Numbered from the stretch's first letter, positions 43,137 to 52,094 are shown. The stretch: 64,000 bases of DNA from Acidovorax sp. CCYZU-2555 (GCF_018413525.1 NZ_JAHCDD010000011.1:34136-98135); one strand, 5' to 3'. The notes: generated by a model not told the origin, from the letters alone. Numbers and translations: made by a program.

Positions 43137-43888
43137 AGCGAATGCCCTCCATCGATGACGATGCGCGCGCCCGTGGAAGTGCGCAGATGCGTGACGCAGG
43201 CCAGCACCGCCTGGGCCACATCTTCGGGAGCGACCACGCGGCCCAGCGGCGTCTGCGCGGCTTTCTTCTCGAGTTCGGCGCGGCTGCGGCCGCCGACGAA
43301 ATCGGTGTCGACCGACGCCGGCGAAACACACAGGAAGCGCACCGGGCCGAAGGCCCGCGCCATCGAGATGGTGAGCGTGTCCAGGCCGGCCTTGGCCGCG
43401 CAATAGGCCATGTTGCTGCCCAGGCCCGTGAACGCCGAGACCGACGACACATTGACCACGACCGCGTTGTCCGATTGGCGCAGCAGGGGCAGCAGCGCGC
43501 GTGTGACCGCATAGGTGCCGCCGACATTGGCGCAAAGAATGCTGTTGAACAGGTCGGGCTCCAGCGCGTCGGTGTCGGCATGTGCGATGCGCTGCGTGAA
43601 ACCCGCGGAGTTCACCAGCACATCGAGCCGGCCAAAGGTCTGGGAGAGCCATTGCGCGGCCGCGGCGTGGCTGGCCTGTTCTTCGAGCGCGATGCGCAGC
43701 GTGTGCTGCGGGCCGGGCAATTGCGCTCCCAGGCTTGCGGCGCGCTCCAGGCTCTGGTGGTAGCCGATCACGACCGTCGCGCCTTCGTTGGCCAGAGCGC
43801 GCACCGTGGCCGCGCCTATGCCATTGCTGCCGCCGGTGACGAGCGCGATCTTGCCGCGCAAGGGAGAATGCTGGGTAGGTTCCGACAT
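43133..43888 (-). CDS. short-chain dehydrogenase/reductase
   Basis: 251 aa from MSEPTQHSP; an upstream extension of 21 residues is unlikely. TGGSNGIGAATV (about 19-30), VNSAGFTQR (about 92-100), Ser in VNVSSVSAFTGLG (about 143-155), YCAAKAG (about 160-166), then a normal C-terminus with VIDGGHSL. FabG-type NAD(P)H oxidoreductase, probably acting on a pathway hydroxy/oxo intermediate. It follows the Bug gene at 44129 by 240 bp and overlaps fahA. Confidence 0.92.
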   Translation of the reverse strand: MSEPTQHSPLRGKIALVTGGSNGIGAATVRALANEGATVVIGYHQSLERAASLGAQLPGPQHTLRIALEEQASHAAAAQWLSQTFGRLDVLVNSAGFTQRIAHADTDALEPDLFNSILCANVGGTYAVTRALLPLLRQSDNAVVVNVSSVSAFTGLGSNMAYCAAKAGLDTLTISMARAFGPVRFLCVSPASVDTDFVGGRSRAELEKKAAQTPLGRVVAPEDVAQAVLACVTHLRTSTGARIVIDGGHSL

Positions 43889-44128
43889 GGGCGTGTCCAA
43901 GGGATGGATGTCAGGTTGTTGCGTTGGATCGATTGTTTTCCAATCAATCAAAACGCGTCTCAGACCTGTCCATCAAATGAACACGAAAAATCAGCTGCCT
44001 TACTGACTCACGCAAACGCGGCGTGGCTTGGTGCCCGCCTTCGGCGGACCCGACTGTCCGTTAAGCGAACTGCCCGAAAATTCGTCATTGGCGCAGGGCG
44101 CCGACCCCGTTGCGCCAGACGCTCGATG

Positions 44129-45106
44129 TCACTCGACCTTGATTCCCGCATCCTTGACGACCACGCTCCATTTCTGGATTTCCTCGCGCAGATGGCTGCC
44201 CAGCTCCTGCGGGCTGCCGCCCGCGGGCACGATGCCGTGTTGCGGCAGGCTCTTTTGCATTTCGGCGGTGTTGAGGATCTTCACCACTTCGGCATTCAGC
44301 TGCTTGATGATGGGCTCGGGCGTGCCCGCGGGCGCGAACAGGCCGAACCAGGCCGTGACTTCAAAGCCCGGCAGGCCCGACTCGGCCACCGTGGGCACAT
44401 CGGGCAGCTCCGCCAGCCTGGCCTTGCCGGTCACGGCCAGCGCACGCAGCTTGCCGGCCTGGATATGCGCGAGCACCGAAGGCAGGGTCGCGAAATACAT
44501 CTGCACCTGGCCGCCCAGCAGATCGGTCACGGCCGGGCCCCCGCCCTTGTAGTTCACGCTCACCAGGTCGATCTTCGCCATGCGCTTGAACAGCTCACCC
44601 GCCAGATGGGCTGTCGTTCCGCTGCCCGAATTGGCAAAATTGATGCTGCCGGGCTTCTTGCGCGCCTGCTCTATCAGCGCCGCGGTGTTCTGCGCGGGCA
44701 CCGAAGGGTGTACCACCAGCACCAGCGGCAAGGTGCCCACCAGCACCACGGGCGCAAAATCCTTGGCGGTATCGAAAGGCAGCTTGCTGTAGAGGCTGGG
44801 GTTGACCGGAAACGAGGTGATGGGCATGCCCAGCGTATAGCCGTCGGGCGCGGCGCGCGCAATCTGCTCGGCACCGATGTTGCCCGAGGCCCCCGGCCGG
44901 TTCTCGACCACCACGCTCTGGCCCAGCGCCGCCGACAGCTTGTGGGCGATGGCCCGCGCACTGTAGTCGGTGCCCCCGCCCGCGGCCACCGGCACGATGA
45001 TGCGCACCGCCCGGCTGGGATAGCTGTCGGCCCAGGTTGCCGCCGATGCAGTCACGGCGCAAGCCGCCATGACGAAAGCCCGAACAAACGTGGGAGCAGC
45101 GCGCAT
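44129..45106 (-). CDS. Bug/TctC-family periplasmic receptor
   Basis: 325 aa with leader ending ATWADS, then YPSRAVRIIVPVAAGGGTDYSAR and GASGNIGAEQIARAAPDGYTL; mid-block NFANSGSGTTAHLAGELF. CAGGAGACTCCC precedes the ATG. An AATGCATT double operator (45174-45197) lies about 70-90 bp upstream, so this operon is probably under the GntR regulator at 45958. First gene of the SDR-fahA-NIPSNAP-VOC-Bug set. Confidence 0.93.
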   Translation of the reverse strand: MRAAPTFVRAFVMAACAVTASAATWADSYPSRAVRIIVPVAAGGGTDYSARAIAHKLSAALGQSVVVENRPGASGNIGAEQIARAAPDGYTLGMPITSFPVNPSLYSKLPFDTAKDFAPVVLVGTLPLVLVVHPSVPAQNTAALIEQARKKPGSINFANSGSGTTAHLAGELFKRMAKIDLVSVNYKGGGPAVTDLLGGQVQMYFATLPSVLAHIQAGKLRALAVTGKARLAELPDVPTVAESGLPGFEVTAWFGLFAPAGTPEPIIKQLNAEVVKILNTAEMQKSLPQHGIVPAGGSPQELGSHLREEIQKWSVVVKDAGIKVE

Positions 45107-45173
45107 GGGAGTCTCCTGATGCCGGGCGCACGGGGGCGTCGGGCGGGTTGAAAATATGGTTTATAAAATGCTC

Positions 45174-45197
45174 AATGCATAATGCATAATGCATTAT
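45174..45197. promoter_or_regulatory. double AATGCA-N3-TGCAT operator (candidate GntR/FCD site)
   Basis: AATGCA-TAA-TGCATT occupies 45181-45195 exactly, with an overlapping near-copy from 45174 (AATGCA-TAA-TGCATA). The 12-bp palindrome ATAATGCATTAT is at 45186-45197. It lies in front of the Bug-led operon, in an AT-rich stretch that follows the ATG by 68-91 bp. Confidence 0.7.
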
Positions 45198-45280
45198 CCG
45201 GCCGTGCTTGAGATTGGTGATTACCCGTTGAATAGACACATTGAAGTGGTGGCTGGAGAAAAGCAGGCTGGCTGGAACGC

Positions 45281-45811
45281 AGGCCGTTCATCCTGCATCA
45301 GGCTCTCAAGAAACAGCTTTTTTTCTAGCTAAATCAATAACTTAGAAGGTGGTCGATGTTGGCAAACGGCGGCAAAACAGTGACCCGTTCGTGGTGAGCC
45401 TCCCTGGCCGGGCGCGTCGCACCATGAACGCCCCGTAGTCATGACTTGAGCACAGGCCGTTCATCCTTCGACGCGGCCGGCAAGGCAGGCTCTCAAGAAA
45501 CAGCTTTTTTTTGTCAAATAAATCAATGACTTAGAAGGTGGTCGATTTTGGCAAACGGCGGCAAAACTGTGACCCGTTCGTGGTGAGCTTGTCGAACCAT
45601 GAACGGCCCGTCCTCATGCCTGGAGCACAGGCCGTTCACCCTTCGACAGGCTCAGGGCGAACGGATTTTTGACGCCCGCTGTTTCTTTTTAACGCCTTGC
45701 GAGGCTTAGCCTCGCTTACCTCGCTCAGGACGAACGGATTTTCGACGCCCGCTGTTTCTTTTTAAGGCCTTGCGAGATCCAGGCTCGCTTAACTCCGCTC
45801 AGGGCGAACGG
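45281..45811. repeat. composite REP-linked repeat, two tandem copies plus tail modules
   Basis: The 851-bp gap 45107-45957 holds no gene. Two tandem copies of a 173-175-bp module begin AGGCCGTTCATCC (45281-45453 and 45454-45628). A REP copy and two copies of a module starting GACGCCCGCTGTTTC (about 45671-45742 and 45744-45811) follow. AAGAAACAGC (45308-45317; 45495-45504) is the inverse complement of GCTGTTTCTT (45678-45687; 45751-45760). The same architecture occurs once at 12789-13058. Confidence 0.8.
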
Positions 45812-45957
45812 GTAAAAAATTGCGCGAGCATGCACACCGCGCTTTTCGCCCCGATCTACTTGAAACAAATAACGGATGGCCGTTCGCCCCGAGCTTGCCT
45901 TGCCGGCCGCGTCGAAGGGCGTCTCTGCCCTCGACCAGCGCAAGCCAGGCCCCGCAA

Positions 45958-46590
45958 TCAGTGCTGTTCCTGCCCCAGAATGGTCCACCCCGACTCGATA
46001 TGCTTGCGCATCGCCAGCACCGCGGCCGAGGCGTCGCCGCTGGCCAGGGCGTCGAGGATTTCGTCGTGTTCGTCGGCCGCGGCCTGGCCGCGGTCCTTGG
46101 CGGCGTTGATCAGGTCGAACGGGTAGCGCGCCCAGAGGATTTGCACGAAATGCAGCGTCTGCGGCATTTCGGCGATGTCGTACATGCGGCGGTGAAAGCG
46201 GTAGTTGATGCCGCGCGCGGTGGCGCGGTCGCCGCTGGCGAAGGCCGCGGAGAATTCATCGGCCAGCACGCGCAGGTCGGCCAGGTCCTTGGCCGTGGCG
46301 CGTTCGCTCGAGCCACGCACCAACTGCGACTCGAGCACCAGCCGCAGCATCAGGATTTCCTTGGAGGACGCAGGATCGAACGGCACGACGCGCGCGCCGC
46401 GGTAGGAGTCGCCGCTGACATAGCCTTCGGCCTCGAGCAGCTTCAAGGCTTCGCGCACCGGCGTGATGCTCAGTTGCAGCTGCTCGGCGATCTCCGCCTG
46501 CTTCAGACGCGAGCCGCGCGGATACACCCCGGAGATGATGCCCTCGCGGAGGTAGTCGGCAACCTGTTCTTCCTTGGTTCGATATTCCAT
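45958..46590 (-). CDS. GntR-family regulator, FCD (FadR) type
   Basis: 210 aa from MEYRTKEEQ; an in-frame ATG at 46629 (224 aa) is possible but its AAGGAG touches the codon. Winged HTH about 1-70 (EGIISGVYPRGSRLKQAEIAEQLQLSITPVREALKLLEAEGYV), then an FCD effector domain with the Asp/His metal set (LVRGSSERATAKDLADLR, NYRFHRRMYDIAEMP, EHDEILDALASGD, MRKHIESGW). It follows the CitE-like gene by about 80 bp (38 bp from the alternative start) on the same strand, so it is probably the last gene of the 51791 operon and autoregulated through the AATGCATT sites. Confidence 0.9.
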   Translation of the reverse strand: MEYRTKEEQVADYLREGIISGVYPRGSRLKQAEIAEQLQLSITPVREALKLLEAEGYVSGDSYRGARVVPFDPASSKEILMLRLVLESQLVRGSSERATAKDLADLRVLADEFSAAFASGDRATARGINYRFHRRMYDIAEMPQTLHFVQILWARYPFDLINAAKDRGQAAADEHDEILDALASGDASAAVLAMRKHIESGWTILGQEQH

Positions 46591-46667
46591 TGCAAGCCGC
46601 TCGACTGCAAACGCCAGGTCGAACGCCATTCTCCTTAAATGTGACCCCCTAGGGCTGTTCGCCGATT

Positions 46668-47480
46668 CTATGCGACGGCGCCTGGCGCGGCGCGGGCCGA
46701 GGCCACAATCCGGCGCGCGCGTTCGACAACCGGGCGGTCCACCATCTTGCCGTCCACGGCCGTGGCCGCGCCCGCGCTGGCGTCGAAGGCCTGCAGCACG
46801 CGCCGCGCCCAGGCCTGCTCCTCTTCGCTGGGCGCGAACGCCCGGTTCACCGCGCCCACCTGCGCGGGGTGAATGCACAGCTTGCCGCCAAAGCCCAGCT
46901 GGCTGGAACGCAGCGCGTCGGCGTACATCTGCTCGGCACTGTCAAAGCGCACGCTCACGCCGTCCAGCGGTGCGCGCAGGCCCGCAAAGCGCGAATGCAG
47001 CACGATCTGCGTGCGCACCGCGGTCATTGCGTCGCCGGTGTCGGCGATGCCGCTGTCGATGCCGAAATCCACGCTGCCGAACGCGATCTGCGTGAGGCCA
47101 GGCGCGCGGCTGAGCGCGGCCAGGTCCATGAAGCCGGCGACGGTTTCGAGCAGCGCGATCACTTCGCGCCCCGGCAGCGCCGCCAGCGTGTGTGCAAGCG
47201 ACGGCGCATCGGCCTTGGAAAGCATCACGCCCGCCTGGGGCAGCGCGGCCAGCATCGCCAGGTCATCTGCGAACCAGGGGGTGTCGGCGGCGTTGATGCG
47301 CACCAGCGCCCTGCCCCCCGCGGCCAGCCAGGCGCGCACGGCTGCGCGCGCCGCCGGCTTGGACTCGGGCGCGACTGCGTCCTCGAGGTCGAGAATCACG
47401 GCATCGGTGCCGCTGGCGACGGCCTTGTCGAATCGGTCTTGGCGGTGGCCGGGAACGAACAGAAAGCTGCGCTGTGTCAT
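46668..47480 (-). CDS. HpcH/HpaI-type CoA-ester lyase (CitE-like)
   Basis: 270 aa. RSFLFVPGHRQDRFDKAVASG (about 4-24), VILDLEDAVAPESKPAAR (about 29-46, metal Asp/Glu), VRINAADTPWF (about 60-70), LLETVAGFMDLAAL (about 112-125), and GKLCIHPAQVGAVNRAFAPSEEE (about 200-222). It belongs with citramalyl-CoA, malyl-CoA and citryl lyases, which cleave a beta-hydroxyacyl-CoA into two fragments. Together with the CoA-transferases and dehydratase encoded upstream it makes a transferase-hydratase-lyase sequence, as in itaconate or mesaconate breakdown; that substrate is inferred. Confidence 0.92.
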   Translation of the reverse strand: MTQRSFLFVPGHRQDRFDKAVASGTDAVILDLEDAVAPESKPAARAAVRAWLAAGGRALVRINAADTPWFADDLAMLAALPQAGVMLSKADAPSLAHTLAALPGREVIALLETVAGFMDLAALSRAPGLTQIAFGSVDFGIDSGIADTGDAMTAVRTQIVLHSRFAGLRAPLDGVSVRFDSAEQMYADALRSSQLGFGGKLCIHPAQVGAVNRAFAPSEEEQAWARRVLQAFDASAGAATAVDGKMVDRPVVERARRIVASARAAPGAVA

Positions 47481-47487
47481 GCGTGCC

Positions 47488-48069
47488 TCAGGAAAACACC
47501 ACGTCCTGCGACGTGGTCAGCTGGCAAAAGCGCTTGAACGTGGCCACGGCCTGCGCATGCTCCTCGTCACTGGGCGCGCAGCAGCAGTCTTCGAGCACGA
47601 TGACTTCGAAATCGCGGTCATGGCCTTCGCGCACCATGGCCTGCACCACGGCATTGGTCGACACGCCCGAGCAGTAGATGCGGCGCACGCCCTGGGCGCG
47701 CAGCACCGCGCCCAGCGTGGTGCTGTAGAACGGGCTCACGCGGTGCTTGATGATGTCGAAGTCGCCGGCCTGCTGGCCCAGTCCCGGGTGCACTTCGGTG
47801 CCCCAGGTGCCCAGCTTGAAGATGCCGTTCTTGCGCGCGCCCGCGAAGATCGGCGAATTCGGCGGGCATTCGCGGTAGTCGGACGAAAAGCCCACGCGCA
47901 CAAAGCCCACCGACACGCCCGCGGCGCGCGCCTTGTCGATCGCGGCCCGGGTGCGGGGAATCAGCTGGCGCGCCCTGACCTGCTGGCCGTACGCCGCCTG
48001 GCCGTTCGGGCCTTCGTCGTGAATCAGGTCGTTCATCATGTCGAGCACGAGATAGATGGAGGAGCTCAT
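47488..48069 (-). CDS. isochorismatase-fold hydrolase lacking the catalytic Cys
   Basis: 193 aa. The catalytic Asp is in YLVLDMMNDLI (Asp10) and the Lys in DFDIIKHRVSPFYSTTL (about 108-112). The usual TxxCV segment reads GVSTNAVVQAMVREG (about 136-150), so the nucleophile Cys position is Val. True isochorismatases also lack this Cys, while amidases such as nicotinamidase need it. CAGGAAAGTGCC precedes the ATG. It lies between the CitE-like and CoA-transferase genes, so it may hydrolyse an ether or enol-type intermediate, but this is unproven. Confidence 0.87.
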   Translation of the reverse strand: MSSSIYLVLDMMNDLIHDEGPNGQAAYGQQVRARQLIPRTRAAIDKARAAGVSVGFVRVGFSSDYRECPPNSPIFAGARKNGIFKLGTWGTEVHPGLGQQAGDFDIIKHRVSPFYSTTLGAVLRAQGVRRIYCSGVSTNAVVQAMVREGHDRDFEVIVLEDCCCAPSDEEHAQAVATFKRFCQLTTSQDVVFS

Positions 48070-48116
48070 GGCACTTTCCTGTGGAATGCAAAAGGCGAGG
48101 CAGGCACGGGCCCGGC

Positions 48117-49316
48117 TCAGAAAATGACTTCGCGGGCTTCGAGATCGTCGCGCTGCGCGCGGCCCAGGCCCAGCAGTTCACCATACACATAGTCTTCGTC
48201 CTGGCCCAGCGCGGGCGTCAGCCGCCGTATGCCGACATCGCTGGTCGCGCTGAAGCGCGCGGGCGCGCCCACGGCCAGGCGCGGCGCAATACCGGGCGCC
48301 GAGACTTCGGCCAGCGCGCCGCGCGCGCGCAGATGCGGGTCGTCGGCGATATCCTGCATGTTCCAGGACACATGGGCGCACACGCCCACGGCCTGCAGCC
48401 TGCGCGCGGTGTCGTCGGCGTCGCAGTCGCGCAGCCAGCCGCCCACCAGATCGTCGACGGCTTCGCGGTGCTGGCGCCGCGCGCCCACGCTCGCAAAACG
48501 CGGATCGGTGGTGGAGCGGCCCAGCGCGACCTGCAGCGCCAGCCAGTCGCCCTGGCTGCGCACGGCCAGCGTGAGCCAGCGGTCGGGCCGGTTGCTCGCA
48601 TAGATGCCGTGCGGCACCATGGCGGCGTCGGCATTGCCCGGGCGCTGCGGCTGCTCGCCCGCGCTGGCCTGGACCAGCGCGTCGCCAATCATCGCCGACG
48701 CAACTTCGCGCGCCGCCAGATCCACATGCTGGGCCTGGCCCGTGCGCCGGCGCTGGTGCAGCGCGGCCAGCGTCGCGAGCGCGGCGTGCATTCCCGCCGA
48801 ATGGTCCATCACATGGCGCATCTCGACGGGCGGGCCGTCGCTGTAGCCGCTCATCCAGCCCAGGCCGCCCCAGGCGCCGAACAGCGGCGCATAGCCTGCG
48901 AAATGCGAGTCGGGCCCGCTCTGGCCGCTGGACGACAGCGACAGCATCACCAGATCGGGCCTGACCTGGGCCAGCGCCTCGAAATCCAGCCCCAGGCGCT
49001 TCATCACCCCCGGGCGAAAGCTTTCGGCCGTGACATCCGAGACCGCGACCAGGCGCTTGGCCAGGGCCACGGCTTCGGGCAGCTTGAGGTTCAGGCGCAC
49101 CGACAGCTTGTTGGCCGAGACCTGATCGAAGGTCGCGGCCTGCATGCGGCCGTAGACCGCATGCGGCTTGCGAAACGCGTCGGGGCGCGTGCGGCTTTCG
49201 ATCTTGATGCACTCGGCGCCCATCTGCGCCAGCAGGTGGGTGCAAAACGGCCCGGCCGCGTGGATGGTGAAATCCGCCACGCGCAAGCCGGCCAATGGAG
49301 TACGCAAGGGCTTCAT
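48117..49316 (-). CDS. CaiB/BaiF CoA-transferase
   Basis: 399 aa. LRVADFTIHAAGPFCTHLLAQMGAECIKIESRTRPDAF opens the protein; VEMRHVMDHSAGMHAALATLAAL (about 162-184) holds the catalytic Asp; the C-terminal region ends LGLGRAQRDDL. It overlaps the second CoA-transferase by 4 bp (ATGA). Two adjacent family III subunits may form a heteromer, as in some class III transferases where one subunit keeps the Asp. It loads CoA onto an acid taken up by the Bug receptor. Confidence 0.92.
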   Translation of the reverse strand: MKPLRTPLAGLRVADFTIHAAGPFCTHLLAQMGAECIKIESRTRPDAFRKPHAVYGRMQAATFDQVSANKLSVRLNLKLPEAVALAKRLVAVSDVTAESFRPGVMKRLGLDFEALAQVRPDLVMLSLSSSGQSGPDSHFAGYAPLFGAWGGLGWMSGYSDGPPVEMRHVMDHSAGMHAALATLAALHQRRRTGQAQHVDLAAREVASAMIGDALVQASAGEQPQRPGNADAAMVPHGIYASNRPDRWLTLAVRSQGDWLALQVALGRSTTDPRFASVGARRQHREAVDDLVGGWLRDCDADDTARRLQAVGVCAHVSWNMQDIADDPHLRARGALAEVSAPGIAPRLAVGAPARFSATSDVGIRRLTPALGQDEDYVYGELLGLGRAQRDDLEAREVIF

Positions 49317-50464
49317 GCAGTGGCCTCCCGGGACATTTCATTCAATGCAGGCACGGCGCCGCCGCGCAGCAAGGGCGTGCAGCGAAACTGGAACGGCGCG
49401 ACCAGCACGTCGACTTCGCGCCCGCTGGCCAGCGTCGCCGCGCCGAACAGCCCGCGCGCGCGCTCCTGCTCGCCCTGCACCACTTCCTCGGGCGTGCGGT
49501 ACTTGGCCGCGGGCACGCCCAGCTGCTGGGCGCGCGCGACGATCTGCTCGGTCGGGTGGCGCGCCATCCATGCGCGGATATGCTGGTTGATCGCGTCGCC
49601 GCGCCGGCTGCGCTCCAGCGGATCGACCAGCGCCGGATCGCATGCCCAGGCCGGCTGGCCCAGCAGCTCCACCAGGCCCTGCCACTGCCGGTCCTCGAGC
49701 GTCAGCAGTTCGAGATAGCCGTCCAGCGTGCGGAACACGCCGCCATAGCGAAAGCTGCGCGTAGTGCGGTGCTCCAGCGAGCCGTCGCCCAGGCGCTGCA
49801 GCGCGAACGCGCCCACGGCCAGCACCGCGTCCTGCACCGACACATCGACGTATTGCCCTCCTTCGATGGGCACGGCCCACCACGCGGCCAGCGCGCACAT
49901 CGCGGCCGAGCTGCCGCCCTGGTATTCAGAAAAATGGCCGTAGATCTTCAGCGGCGGCCGATCGGGAAACAGCTCGTTCGACAGCCCGTTGGGCAGCAGA
50001 TAGCCTTCGCCGCCCGCATGCAGCAGGTTCACTTCCTCGGCATTCCAGTGCGCCTTGGGGCCGCTGGCGCCAAACGGCAGCACGCTCACATGCACCAGTT
50101 CGGGAAAGCGCCGCGCCAGCGCCTCGGCGTCAAGCCCGCAAGCTTCGCGCTCGTCCAGCGGCGTGTCGTCGATGAAGATATCGGCTTCGCCCAACTCCTG
50201 CAGAAAGTCGGCCTGGCCTTCAGGACTACGCAGATCGCACACGCTGCTGCGCTTGCCCACGCTGAGATAGGCGAACAGCGCGCTTTCCTGCGCGCCTTCG
50301 AGCCAGGGCGGCGCACGCCGCAGCGCCGAACCCTCTTCGGGTTCGAGCATCACCACACGCGCGCCCATCGCGGCCAGCAGCTTGCCCGCATAGGCCGCGG
50401 CCACCGAGCGCGAGCGCTCGATCACCCGGCAGCCCGCAAGAGGTTGGTTGTCTACTGAGGGCAT
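49313..50464 (-). CDS. CaiB/BaiF CoA-transferase, paired partner
   Basis: 383 aa. It starts with PLAGCRVIERSRSVAAAYAGKLLAAMGARVVMLEPEEGSALR. At the position where the partner reads RHVMDHSAGMHAALATLAAL it reads YQGGSSAAMCALAAWWAV (about 187-204): no Asp is evident, so it may be the non-catalytic half of a heteromeric transferase. GGAGAAAAGGGGACCCC lies before the ATG. It overlaps its partner by 4 bp and follows the dehydratase gene. Confidence 0.87.
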   Translation of the reverse strand: MPSVDNQPLAGCRVIERSRSVAAAYAGKLLAAMGARVVMLEPEEGSALRRAPPWLEGAQESALFAYLSVGKRSSVCDLRSPEGQADFLQELGEADIFIDDTPLDEREACGLDAEALARRFPELVHVSVLPFGASGPKAHWNAEEVNLLHAGGEGYLLPNGLSNELFPDRPPLKIYGHFSEYQGGSSAAMCALAAWWAVPIEGGQYVDVSVQDAVLAVGAFALQRLGDGSLEHRTTRSFRYGGVFRTLDGYLELLTLEDRQWQGLVELLGQPAWACDPALVDPLERSRRGDAINQHIRAWMARHPTEQIVARAQQLGVPAAKYRTPEEVVQGEQERARGLFGAATLASGREVDVLVAPFQFRCTPLLRGGAVPALNEMSREATA

Positions 50465-50540
50465 GGGGTCCCCTTTTCTCCAGAGCCGGTTGACAGGGTG
50501 ACGGCAGGCGCAGCGCGCCTGCCGAAGAATGGCGCGCCGC

Positions 50541-51791
50541 TCAGCGCACCACCGGCAGCTCGAGGTCCACGCTCGCGCCGTCGATGAATGCCGGGCGCTT
50601 CACATCGCGTGACGGCAAGGCCACCGTGGCAATGCCCGGGGTCGTGACTTCACCGCGCTGGTTCACCGCCGCGATCTCGATGTCGACCAGGCCGATGTTG
50701 TCCTTCACATACTTGCGCACCACCTTGCCCTTGCAGAACGTGGTGTCGCCGACGATGTTGAAGCGCCGCATCTCGGTGCGCACGCGCTTGAGCACGCCCG
50801 CGTCGCCCATCCAGTTGGTGACCATGGAGCACATCCACGACGAACGCTGCGGGCCGTAGTCGTAGGTGCCGGGCACGCCCACCTCCTTGGCCACGGATTC
50901 GCGGTGGTGGCCTATGCCCGTGTACTCGACGCCGCCGCCGGCTTCGGGGTTGCGGAAGAAATGGCCGGGGTGCTTGACCGCCGCCTGCAGCACCACGCCA
51001 TGCGTATGGCCACGGCCGCAGCCGACGAGAAAGCCCATGGTGTCCATGAGGGACAGCGGGCCGCGCGCAATCGTCGGCAGCTCCTCGCCTTCCTGCACTT
51101 CTTCCCAGTAGCGCACATTCGCACCGCGAATCGCCTTGGGCTCGTCGAGCACGATCTGGTCTATGCGGTCGTGCTCTTCATTGCTGTACTGGTACTGCTC
51201 GATTTCCTTGTACTTGCCGGTGTCGCGCGCGGCCTTGCGCTCGTGGCGCGTGCAGGTGCCCAGCGCGCGCGCCACGAGCTCGCTGCGCTGGTTGTAGTAG
51301 CAGGCTTCGACATACTGCAGCACCAGGCGGCCCGAGAACTGGCTTTCTTTCACATCGACGCCGACCACGCGTTCGATGGCGCTGATGCGGTCGCCGGGAC
51401 GCACATGGCGAAACAGCTCCCAGTCGTTGCCCGCGTAGAAGCCATGCACGCCCGGCAGACCCCAGCGCGTACGGCCCAGCCAGCCGAAAGCCATCGGGAA
51501 CATGGGGTGGGCGACCATGGTGCCGTAGCGCGTGCCCGGGCCGTAGCCGATGTCGCGGTACAGCGGGTTGAGGTCGCCTATGCCGTTGCACCAGTTGCGC
51601 AGGGTATCGGTGGTCGCGTCCTGCAGATAAGGGCCTTCGGGGCGCAGATGCAGACCGATCATGTCGCGCGCCGCGGCAATCGCTGCGTCGGTGATCACGC
51701 CTTCGGCGGGCTTGTTGCCGACATCGGATGGCTGCGCCGCGCCGGCGGGTGCGGCGGAAGTGGCGGAAGGGTTGGCGATCACTGTGCTCAT
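50541..51791 (-). CDS. MaoC/FAS1-like acyl-CoA dehydratase, two hotdog halves
   Basis: 416 aa, paralogous to 19380-20522. N-terminal half with GIGDLNPLYRDIGYGPGTRYG (about 71-91), second half with YDYGPQRSSWMCSMVTNWMGD (about 312-332) and KVVRKYVKDN. The first 35 residues are a low-complexity tail. CTAGGAGCGCCAG precedes the ATG. First gene of the operon through CitE to GntR; two AATGCATT operators (51814-51828 and 52045-52059) lie upstream. It should hydrate an enoyl- or mesaconyl-type CoA. Confidence 0.9.
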   Translation of the reverse strand: MSTVIANPSATSAAPAGAAQPSDVGNKPAEGVITDAAIAAARDMIGLHLRPEGPYLQDATTDTLRNWCNGIGDLNPLYRDIGYGPGTRYGTMVAHPMFPMAFGWLGRTRWGLPGVHGFYAGNDWELFRHVRPGDRISAIERVVGVDVKESQFSGRLVLQYVEACYYNQRSELVARALGTCTRHERKAARDTGKYKEIEQYQYSNEEHDRIDQIVLDEPKAIRGANVRYWEEVQEGEELPTIARGPLSLMDTMGFLVGCGRGHTHGVVLQAAVKHPGHFFRNPEAGGGVEYTGIGHHRESVAKEVGVPGTYDYGPQRSSWMCSMVTNWMGDAGVLKRVRTEMRRFNIVGDTTFCKGKVVRKYVKDNIGLVDIEIAAVNQRGEVTTPGIATVALPSRDVKRPAFIDGASVDLELPVVR

Positions 51792-51813
51792 CTGGCGCTC
51801 CTAGGTACAATAA

Positions 51814-51828
51814 AATGCAGAATGCATT
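51814..51828. promoter_or_regulatory. AATGCA-N3-TGCATT operator
   Basis: AATGCAGAATGCATT, centred about 30 bp before the dehydratase start; the 12-bp palindrome AGAATGCATTCT is at 51819-51830. It is the exact reverse complement of the site at 52045-52059. Candidate target of the GntR protein encoded by this operon. Confidence 0.7.
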
Positions 51829-52044
51829 CTCTGGCGGTTAAAAAATAGCAGTGAAAAATGCTTACTGCTTCAAGTCAAAAATTCCCAATCAATGGCTGTC
51901 CGTTCCACACTGCTGCTCTGTCTCGAAACTCATGCGTCTGTTTTCTTCCGTGTGCGGGTGCTTGCAACTTGCTCGGTGCATTCGATTTTCTTTCGCATGC
52001 CTTTGGGGTTGTGCCGTTTCCGACTCCACTTTCGACAACCAGAT

Positions 52045-52059
52045 AATGCATTCTGCATT
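52045..52059. promoter_or_regulatory. AATGCA-N3-TGCATT operator, distal
   Basis: AATGCATTCTGCATT, about 250 bp upstream of the dehydratase start and 36 bp past the Bug stop at 52095. Paired with the proximal site it could support looping. The surrounding gap 51792-52094 has no gene. Confidence 0.65.
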
Positions 52060-52094
52060 GTCGTTTGTGGCACGGGTATAGGGAAACCCCTTGC

